Shown here: piece by piece, positions 8,590 to 16,183 of the stretch | Layout: the number at the start of each line of letters is the position of its first letter | Position numbering within the stretch: the first letter of the stretch is position 1 | Source of the DNA: an uncultured Bacteroidales bacterium | Lineage (GTDB): Bacteria; Bacteroidota; Bacteroidia; Bacteroidales; UBA932 | Length of the DNA: 32,218 nt | NCBI GenBank assembly: GCA_944326315.1 | Contig: CALVDP010000023.1 | Coordinates: forward strand, 1-32,218 | Reading direction: 5' to 3' | Notes under the pieces: model-generated | Told to the model about the DNA's origin: nothing | The model's input: the letters and a program-made list of their open reading frames with translations, nothing else | Database searches by the model: none | Translations under genes and position numbers: made by a program

Positions 8590-9234
8590 TCAAAGGACAA
8601 GACCGAAGGATGAACGGAGTTTCTTACCTATATCTGTGAAATCATCTATGACCAGGTCTGCATATCCGGCCACGGATTCCCTGCTGTTGGTGGTGGCCAG
8701 AGCTATGACGTGACCTCCCGATGCCCTGGCGGATTCAAGTCCGTTGAACGAGTCTTCGAATATGTAGGTGTCTGCCTGGGATGAGCCGCAGACCTCCATG
8801 CCGAGCAGGTAGCATTCTGGATCAGGCTTGGACCGTGAAAAATCATCGGCGGTCAATACTCTGTCCACCATGCCTGGTATTTCCGGTCTTGTCTTGTAGA
8901 CCTGGGCCATCTTGACCCTGTTCGAGCTTGTGACGATTGCGGTAGGGTAACCTTCTTTTTTCAGTGTCTCAAGGAATTCCCGTGCCCCGGGAATATAGCT
9001 GAAGACCATGTCTGCCTCGAAGTCATAAAGCTTCTGCCTCACCTCGTCACGTTTCCCTGCGTCATCCGGGAAACAACGCTCCAGTGACGATGCGATAGTC
9101 TCGCCTTTCAGCCTTGCTGCAAGTCCGTCAATCCCGAGATAGTCCCTGCCTATCCCGTCCCAGAATACCGTGTACTGTCCTTCTGTATCGAATATGACTC
9201 CGTCAAGATCGAAAAGAAATGCTGGTTTGCACAT
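8590..9234 (-). CDS. HAD-superfamily hydrolase, beta-phosphoglucomutase-like
   Basis: A 214-residue cytosolic phosphatase or phosphomutase. Motif I is FDLDGVIFDTEG, with nucleophile D9 and acid/base D11; motif II is IVTSSNR; motif III is SKPDPECYL; motif IV is IFEDSFNGLESARASG. A helical cap of about 60 residues sits after motif I, which is subclass IA. These are the hallmarks of the family that includes beta-phosphoglucomutase and small sugar-phosphate phosphatases; the precise substrate is not predictable. It stands apart from lysS (133 bases) and from amt (110 bases, filled by a structured element), so it may be transcribed alone. Confidence 0.88.
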   Translation of the reverse strand: MCKPAFLFDLDGVIFDTEGQYTVFWDGIGRDYLGIDGLAARLKGETIASSLERCFPDDAGKRDEVRQKLYDFEADMVFSYIPGAREFLETLKKEGYPTAIVTSSNRVKMAQVYKTRPEIPGMVDRVLTADDFSRSKPDPECYLLGMEVCGSSQADTYIFEDSFNGLESARASGGHVIALATTNSRESVAGYADLVIDDFTDIGKKLRSSFGLVL

Positions 9235-9251
9235 ATTGTCAGTGAAAATGG

Positions 9252-9324
9252 CTTGCGCCGGTTTTGCGGCCGCAATATAGCAAAAATCCTGCTATTAAAG
9301 CACAGCCGCGTTATCCGGCGCAAG
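9252..9324. other. nested hairpin element between amt and the HAD gene
   Basis: A perfect 10-bp outer stem CTTGCGCCGG (9252-9261) / CCGGCGCAAG (9315-9324) encloses a 5-bp stem GCGGC (9266-9270) / GCCGC (9305-9309) and a 6-bp stem ATAGCA/TGCTAT closing a 7-base loop. A 12-base palindrome TTGCGGCCGCAA (9264-9275) overlaps the middle stem. On the minus strand the element starts about 20 bases after the amt stop and ends 17 bases before the HAD start codon. There is no T run after the stem, so it is not a classical intrinsic terminator; an mRNA-processing or stability structure, or a leader of the HAD gene, are alternatives. Confidence 0.55.
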
Positions 9325-9344
9325 AAAAACAATGGATGCCCTGG

Positions 9345-10610
9345 CTATCGGTTGTAGGCGGATTCCCCGTGTTCGTATATGTCAAGCCCTTCTTCTTCAA
9401 CCCTCTTGTCAACACGCAGACCGACAGTCTTGTCAACTATCTTGAAAAGTATGAATGTGACTGCGGCACAGAATACGATGGTGAACAGTGTAGCGACGAC
9501 CTGTACGAGAAGCTGGTGCCAGTCTCCGTAAAGCGCACCCTGCACGCCGTGCTCGCCTGTTATGGTACGGGTGGCGAACACTCCTGTCAGTATGGACCCG
9601 ACTATACCGCCTATGCCGTGGACCCCGAATGCATCAAGGGAGTCATCATAGCCGAAGGCCGGCTTCACGATTGCCACCATGCAGAAGCATATGGCCGAAG
9701 TGATGATGCCGATGAGGAATGCCCCGCAGAGACCTACGCTGCCAGCGGCAGGGGTGATGGCTACCAGGCCGGCGATGGCTCCGGTGCATGTGCCTATTAC
9801 CGTAGGCTTCTTGTTGAATATCCAGTCGATGGCCATCCATGTGACAGCTGCGGCTGCCGTGGCTATATGGGTTACCATGAAGGCATTGGCTGCAAGTCCG
9901 TCGGCCGCGAGCCCGCTTCCCGCGTTGAAGCCGAACCATCCGAGCCACAGGAAGGCTGTCCCCATGAACACGAAGGTGACATTGTGCGGCGTTATCGGCT
10001 GCCCGGCCTTATAGCCTGTCCTTTTGCCTAGCATGACAGCCATTACCAGGGCAGAGATTCCTGCGTTGATATGGACAACGGTACCGCCGGCGAAGTCCAC
10101 TGCCCCCATTTCCTGGAGGAAGCCGCCGCCCCATACCCAGTGGGCCATCGGGAAATATGCGAATATCACCCAGAGAATGGAGAATACTATGTATCCGGAG
10201 AATTTTATCCTTTCGGCGAAGGCCCCGAGAATCAGTGCCGGCGTAATGATGGCGAACATGCACTGGAACATGGCGAAGAGAATTTCAGGGATGTTGCCTG
10301 CAGCCACGGTGTCCGTGGTTACTCCATTCATGAAGGCTTTGCCGAAGCCTCCCGCAATGAATGCCAGAGGGTGGCCTTTTTCCGCGAAACTTGTGTCGAA
10401 CACCCAGCTGTAGCCGAATGCCACCCACAGTATGCTCACCACTGCAGCCAGGAAAATGGTCTGCATGATGATGCTCAGTACGTTTTTCTGTCTTACAAGA
10501 CCTCCGTAGAAAAGCGCTATGCCGGGAATGCTCATCAGCAGCACGAGCATTGTGGAGGTCAGCATCCAGGCGGTGTTGCCTGAATCTATCATCAGTAAGG
10601 TATGTGTCAT
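9345..10610 (-). CDS. amt: ammonium transporter, Amt family
   Basis: A 421-residue inner-membrane channel protein with about 11 hydrophobic segments. The twin pore histidines are visible: H180 in GGTVVHINAG and H331 in FGVHGIGG. The C-terminal tail carries GLRVDKRVEEEGLDIYEHGESAY, close to the conserved cytoplasmic tail through which PII proteins gate the channel. The N-terminus has no obvious cleaved signal, as in many non-enterobacterial Amt proteins. It follows the PII gene by 126 bases on the same strand, the classic PII-Amt pair, so it probably imports ammonium when nitrogen is scarce and is closed by PII. The spacer holds two structured sequences described separately. Confidence 0.96.
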   Translation of the reverse strand: MTHTLLMIDSGNTAWMLTSTMLVLLMSIPGIALFYGGLVRQKNVLSIIMQTIFLAAVVSILWVAFGYSWVFDTSFAEKGHPLAFIAGGFGKAFMNGVTTDTVAAGNIPEILFAMFQCMFAIITPALILGAFAERIKFSGYIVFSILWVIFAYFPMAHWVWGGGFLQEMGAVDFAGGTVVHINAGISALVMAVMLGKRTGYKAGQPITPHNVTFVFMGTAFLWLGWFGFNAGSGLAADGLAANAFMVTHIATAAAAVTWMAIDWIFNKKPTVIGTCTGAIAGLVAITPAAGSVGLCGAFLIGIITSAICFCMVAIVKPAFGYDDSLDAFGVHGIGGIVGSILTGVFATRTITGEHGVQGALYGDWHQLLVQVVATLFTIVFCAAVTFILFKIVDKTVGLRVDKRVEEEGLDIYEHGESAYNR

Positions 10611-10631
10611 GTCTGATTTGTTTTATAAGTT

Positions 10632-10650
10632 CGTTACGATTTCTTCGAAA
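10632..10650 (+). repeat. 19-base intergenic sequence, copy 1
   Basis: The sequence cgttacgatttcttcgaaa is found here in the PII-amt spacer and again, identical, at 32200-32218, where the window ends. With the next two bases it forms a small palindrome GATTTC-TTC-GAAATC (10638-10652). Both copies are intergenic. What it does is unknown. Confidence 0.5.
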
Positions 10651-10675
10651 TCCCTTTCCTTTTTCGTGTCACCCC

Positions 10676-10706
10676 TCGATGAAATGAATGGAATGAATTT
10701 CATCGA
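10676..10706. promoter_or_regulatory. inverted repeat in the PII-amt spacer
   Basis: TCGATGAAAT (10676-10685) and ATTTCATCGA (10697-10706) are perfect 10-bp arms around an 11-base loop, 31 bases after the PII stop. No T run follows on the minus strand, so it is more likely an mRNA structure or a protein-binding site than a terminator. Confidence 0.4.
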
Positions 10707-10736
10707 ATTCACGTTATTATTGTTTGCTTCAGGAAT

Positions 10737-11093
10737 TTATTTTTCCTGTTCCGCGTTGTACAGGGCGATATCGCCCCGTTCTCCGGTACGTATCCGGACA
10801 GCATCTTCTACGGGGATGATGAAAATGCGCCCGTCCCCTATCTCTCCGGTGTGAGCCGCGCTTGTGATGGCCTTGACGGTCTTCTCCACATTCTTGTCGC
10901 GGACAACGATGGAGAGCAGTGTCCTTTCGATAGAGCTTGTGTCATAGACTATTCCACGGTAAATGCGCCCTTCCCTGGTCTTTCCCACGCCACGTACGTC
11001 ATAATAGGAAAACCATTCGATGTCTGCGTCCAGCAGGGCCTGCTTGACGTCGTCGAACTTTGTCCGGCGGATGATTGCTTCGATTTTTTTCAT
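10737..11093 (-). CDS. PII nitrogen regulatory protein
   Basis: A 118-residue PII signal protein (GlnB/GlnK family) that senses 2-oxoglutarate and ATP/ADP and binds partners such as Amt. It opens with MKKIEAIIRRTKFDDVKQAL. The T loop (about 35-55) contains GKTREGRIYRGIVYD, with Y50 at the place of the uridylylated Y51 of enterobacterial PII. The second signature is DGRIFIIPVEDAVRIRTGERG (about 91-111). The Q-K-G pattern usual at the tip of the T loop is replaced by GKTREGR. Adjacency to amt favours the GlnK role. It starts 66 bases after the end of a porin pseudogene and no good promoter lies between, so it is probably read from the promoter upstream of that pseudogene. Confidence 0.93.
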   Translation of the reverse strand: MKKIEAIIRRTKFDDVKQALLDADIEWFSYYDVRGVGKTREGRIYRGIVYDTSSIERTLLSIVVRDKNVEKTVKAITSAAHTGEIGDGRIFIIPVEDAVRIRTGERGDIALYNAEQEK

Positions 11094-11159
11094 GTTCCGA
11101 TAGTTTTGTTTGTTGGAGATTGCTGATATAGTGTATTCAGGTCAGGATTGCCGTCGCGA

Positions 11160-11631
11160 CTAAAGGCATATTCCGGCGATCAGATGAGCCGCTTCCGTAG
11201 TCGGATTCCATACCAGACGGATGTAGGCTGATGTCTGCCATGCCTCGGTGATGCTGAAGCTTCTGGAAGCCATGATACTGACTTCACATACTGCGAATCC
11301 GTTGACAGCAGGCTTGGAATATGTGGAGTTGCCACCTCCGGAATAGAAGTCATTCTGCCATGGGGTAGCTCCTGCCGAGGCCTTCCATCCGAGACCTGCC
11401 AGATTGAATGGTACCGAGACGGAAAAGTATGATGCATAGGCTTTTGCTCCATTGTACCTGTATCCGGTGTTCCCGGCGAAGTTGGTGTACCAGTCTACGG
11501 CCAGGAAGCCTGCGTCATAGCCGACATGCGCCTCGAATGTGTGCATGGTGTTTATCTTGTGCAACAGAAGACATAGGTGTGGCTAAAGCTGCCGAGACAG
11601 GCATCATAGCCAGTACAAATAATTTTTTCAT
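11160..11631 (-). pseudogene. outer-membrane porin gene, internally deleted and frameshifted
   Basis: The gene starts at an ATG at 11631 with an intact signal peptide (MKKLFVLAMMPVSAALA, ending SSVAQ), but that frame hits TGA at 11515-11517 after 38 codons. Another frame, open from 11582 to the stop at 11160, encodes the C-terminal half of a beta-barrel: HTFEAHVGYDAG, DWYTNFAGN, YASYFSVSVPF, GATPWQNDFY and a final strand ending AGICL. From memory of homologues, this resembles the roughly 230-residue TorF-like porins encoded beside PII and Amt in Bacteroides. About 100 residues between signal and barrel half are missing and the two parts are out of frame. It is the first cistron upstream of PII-amt. 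A sequencing error could explain the frame but not the lost segment. Confidence 0.75.
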
Positions 11632-11689
11632 AATGCAATTCTTTTGTAGGAACAAGTAACCGGCTGCTTGTCTTTCTGTTTTACAATTG

Positions 11690-11697
11690 CAAATTTA
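11690..11697 (-). promoter_or_regulatory. candidate -7 box of the porin-PII-amt operon
   Basis: TAAATTTG on the minus strand is a full match to TAnnTTTG. It predicts a start near 11683 and a leader of about 52 bases before the porin ATG at 11631. The -33 region has no clear TTTG. As no other such box is seen before PII, it may drive the whole operon. Confidence 0.5.
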
Positions 11698-11836
11698 CCC
11701 TCTGGAATGCACAGATTGTATTAATTTTCTTGAAAAAAAGAATATGTCCGAATTTATGGTTTGAAATAGTAAATTTCAGGTAGAGTATTTCGAATGATTA
11801 ATATAATTTTATCGTTTTATGTAATAATTTATAATC

Positions 11837-11861
11837 AAAAAAGAGGCAAAGCCGGCTCGCC
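11837..11861 (-). terminator. intrinsic terminator-like hairpin after GH97
   Basis: On the minus strand GGCGAG-CCGGC-TTTGCC forms a 6-bp stem (three G-C, one A-U and two G-U pairs) followed by TC and a run of six T. It lies about 88 bases after the GH97 stop and before the next gene on that strand. The stem is short, so confidence is moderate. Confidence 0.5.
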
Positions 11862-11882
11862 ACGTCACAGGAAGGTTGAAGC

Positions 11883-14318
<2,436 letters not shown>

Positions 14319-14347
14319 CATATGGTATTTGATAAACAGACGAAACA

Positions 14348-14851
14348 ATGAAAAAGACAGGTATTTTTTATGGTTCCACTACAGGAACGACGGAAGAGGT
14401 GGCAGGGAAAATTGCGGCTGCGCTCGGTATCGGCGCAGGTGATGTACATCCGGCTTCGGATCTGGATACAGGACAGGTAGCGGCGTATGATGTCTTGATA
14501 CTGGGAAGCTCCACATGGGGAGACGGTGAGCTACAGGACGAATGGTATAACGCCGTGGACGTACTCAGGAATGCCGACCTGTCAGGCAAGACAGTCGCGC
14601 TTTTCGGCTGCGGGGACTCCGTGGCCTACAGTGACACGTTCTGCGATGCGATGGGCCTGATATATGATGCAGTCAGGGACAGGTGCACTGTGGTGGGGCA
14701 GGTGCCTTCCGACGGCTACAGCTTCGCTTCTTCCAAGGCTGTGGTGGACGGCAGTTTCGTCGGACTAGCCATAGATGAGATGAACGAGAGCAATAAGACT
14801 GACGTCCGCATCTCTTCATGGGTATCAACCCTCAGACCGTTCCTGTCATGA
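14348..14851 (+). CDS. fldA: flavodoxin, long-chain type
   Basis: A 167-residue FMN-binding electron carrier. The phosphate loop is FYGSTTGTTEEVA (about 7-19), the first FMN-flanking loop is GSSTWGDGELQDEW (about 53-66), and the second is FGCGDSVAYSDTFCDAMG (about 85-102). The length and the inserted strand after the second loop match long-chain flavodoxins, which replace ferredoxin under iron limitation in many bacteria. Its stop codon overlaps the DUF2023 start as ATGA, so the two are translated together. The upstream palindrome suggests a repressor-controlled promoter. Iron control is an inference from the family, not seen directly. Confidence 0.95.
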   Translation: MKKTGIFYGSTTGTTEEVAGKIAAALGIGAGDVHPASDLDTGQVAAYDVLILGSSTWGDGELQDEWYNAVDVLRNADLSGKTVALFGCGDSVAYSDTFCDAMGLIYDAVRDRCTVVGQVPSDGYSFASSKAVVDGSFVGLAIDEMNESNKTDVRISSWVSTLRPFLS

Positions 14852-15231
14852 CAGCGGTTGACATCAGCTTCTCGAATCTGCGTGTATTTCTCAACTATAT
14901 CTATGAGTTGAAGAAGGGAATACGGCAGATGGCCCTGTTCACTACGGGCAGGAGGCACAGGCAGTTCGTTGAGGAACGTCTCGGGAAGCAGGGGATAGAC
15001 TATGTCCTGCAGGATGTCGCCCCGCACAATATCAATGTCTATTTCGGTGCACCCGAGTGTATCGATGTCATAAGGCAGATTATCGACCGTCCTCTCAACG
15101 AGCTTTCCCCTGAGGCGGACTTCATGCTCGGGGCCATGCTCGGCTATGACATAAGGGTGCAGTGCCTCAGATATCTTGACAGGGCGGGCATCCGCTCCGG
15201 TACCGGTCCTGCAGCCGTATCTCCTTTTTGA
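14848..15231 (+). CDS. DUF2023-family protein coupled to flavodoxin
   Basis: A 127-residue protein of unknown function. I choose the ATG at 14848, which overlaps the flavodoxin stop as ATGA; an in-frame ATG at 14818 would add 10 non-conserved residues. The match to DUF2023 is by recall of the pattern YELKKGIRQMALFTT near the start, INVYFGAPECIDVI in the middle, and DFMLGAMLGYDIRVQC near the end. There are no membrane segments or signal peptide and no evident metal site. In Bacteroidales this family is found next to flavodoxin, so a role with flavodoxin (folding, partner or regulation) is a fair inference. The extra C-terminal segment after YLDRAG is low in complexity. Confidence 0.82.
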   Translation: MTAVDISFSNLRVFLNYIYELKKGIRQMALFTTGRRHRQFVEERLGKQGIDYVLQDVAPHNINVYFGAPECIDVIRQIIDRPLNELSPEADFMLGAMLGYDIRVQCLRYLDRAGIRSGTGPAAVSPF

Positions 15232-15245
15232 TTCACATTAAGAGA

Positions 15246-15279
15246 AGGGTGGCCAAAAGTTCCGACTTTTGGCCACCCT
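15246..15279. terminator. bidirectional terminator between DUF2023 and rubrerythrin
   Basis: A perfect 14-bp stem (15247-15260 with 15265-15278, containing GGCCAAAAGT and its complement) closes the 4-base loop TCCG; an outer A-T pair extends it. TCTTTC follows on the plus strand and TTCTCTT on the minus strand. It lies between two convergent genes, so it likely serves both. Confidence 0.85.
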
Positions 15280-15312
15280 CTTTCATTGCAGGTCTTCGGC
15301 AGAAACCTCAGA

Positions 15313-15867
15313 CTATTTCTTGAAATACCTGTTGTAAAGGCCCTGGAAACCTGCACCGTGACGTGCTTCGTCCTTGCACATCTCGTGTACGGTGTCATGG
15401 ATGGCATCCAGATTCTGAGCCTTTGCAAGCTTCGCAATACGGAGCTTGTCCTCGCATGCTCCGGCCTCAGCCTCCATTCTCTTCCTTACGTTGGTCTCCG
15501 TGTCCCATACTACTTCTCCGAGAAGCTCGGCAAATCTTGCGGCATGGTCAGCCTCTTCGTATGCATACCTTTTGAAGGCCTCTGCGATCTCAGGATAGCC
15601 TTCCCTGTCAGCCTGACGGCTCATCGCAATGTACATGCCCACTTCTGTGCATTCGCCGTTGAAGTGATCCTTCAGTCCCTGGAGAATTTCAGGATCGATG
15701 TCCTTGGCTACTCCGAGCTTGTGCTCGTCAGCCCATGTGAGCGAGCCTTCCGTCTCTACTACTTCAACGAACTTGTCTGCTTTTGCATGACATACAGGGC
15801 ACTCTGCAGGAGCGCTGTCACCCTCGTGGATATAACCGCATACGAGGCATCTGAATTTCTTTTTCAT
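15313..15867 (-). CDS. reverse rubrerythrin (N-terminal rubredoxin + ferritin-like)
   Basis: A 184-residue non-haem iron protein that reduces hydrogen peroxide in anaerobes. The rubredoxin domain is at the N-terminus, with C7-x2-C10 and C23-x2-C26. The ferritin-like diiron domain follows, with an E in [11 protein letters not shown], ExxH in [10 protein letters not shown] and ExxH in [10 protein letters not shown]. The rubredoxin-first order is that of reverse rubrerythrin; classical rubrerythrin has it last. It stands alone on the minus strand with an AAAGGA ribosome site. It probably protects the cell from peroxide using electrons from an NAD(P)H:rubredoxin-type reductase that is not encoded here. 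Confidence 0.93.
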   Translation of the reverse strand: MKKKFRCLVCGYIHEGDSAPAECPVCHAKADKFVEVVETEGSLTWADEHKLGVAKDIDPEILQGLKDHFNGECTEVGMYIAMSRQADREGYPEIAEAFKRYAYEEADHAARFAELLGEVVWDTETNVRKRMEAEAGACEDKLRIAKLAKAQNLDAIHDTVHEMCKDEARHGAGFQGLYNRYFKK

Positions 15868-15953
15868 ATTGATAATCCTTTAAAATTATTGTATTGTTTC
15901 CTTTTTCCCGGGACGGCAACGGTGGCCGCCTTATTTTCTAAATTTGAATAATT

Positions 15954-15961
15954 CAAAATTA
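15954..15961 (-). promoter_or_regulatory. candidate -7 box of rubrerythrin
   Basis: TAATTTTG on the minus strand fits TAnnTTTG. It implies a leader of about 80 bases before the ATG at 15867. No TTTG lies at the right -33 distance, so this is tentative. Confidence 0.35.
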
Positions 15962-16084
15962 ATTCTCTGCAAATGTAGTGTTTTTCTTTCGGATTCCAAA
16001 TTTTTTTTCGTCTTCAGGGTGTTTGTCCGGGTGCCTTGCATGACAAACTGCATGCCGCAATTTAATTGAGCTTTTACTGAGGGA

Positions 16085-16116
16085 CTTTACAGGGTTCCGG
16101 AAAAAACTTAAATTTG
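16085..16116 (+). promoter_or_regulatory. candidate promoter of the addB-addA operon
   Basis: TTTA (16085-16088) precedes TAAATTTG (16109-16116) by 20 bases; the -7 box is a full match. The start would fall near 16123, with a leader of about 60 bases. A second full -7 match, TAACTTTG at 16152-16159, is closer to the ATG but lacks a -33 box. Confidence 0.45.
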
Positions 16117-16183
16117 CAACTGATGTGCAGTACAATGGCACAACAGCATCTTAACTTTGTGACGGAAAATATAGACGTGCAGA

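Larger units (their letters stand above)
15868..16183. other. divergent intergenic region between rubrerythrin and addB (316 bases)
   Basis: The region is A/T-rich and holds candidate promoter boxes for both neighbours: TAATTTTG on the minus strand (15954-15961) and TAAATTTG and TAACTTTG on the plus strand (16109-16116, 16152-16159). Two poly-T/poly-A tracts lie between. I see no gene or long repeat in it. Confidence 0.55.

Noticed and set aside
9264-9275. The palindrome TTGCGGCCGCAA as a stand-alone operator.
   Set aside because: It overlaps one arm of the larger nested hairpin and can be explained as part of that structure, so it is not listed as a separate site.
11515-11582. Programmed ribosomal frameshifting joining the signal peptide to the barrel half of the porin.
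   Set aside because: No slippery heptamer or following structure is seen at the overlap, and the product would still lack about 100 residues of the family, so deletion plus frameshift is simpler.
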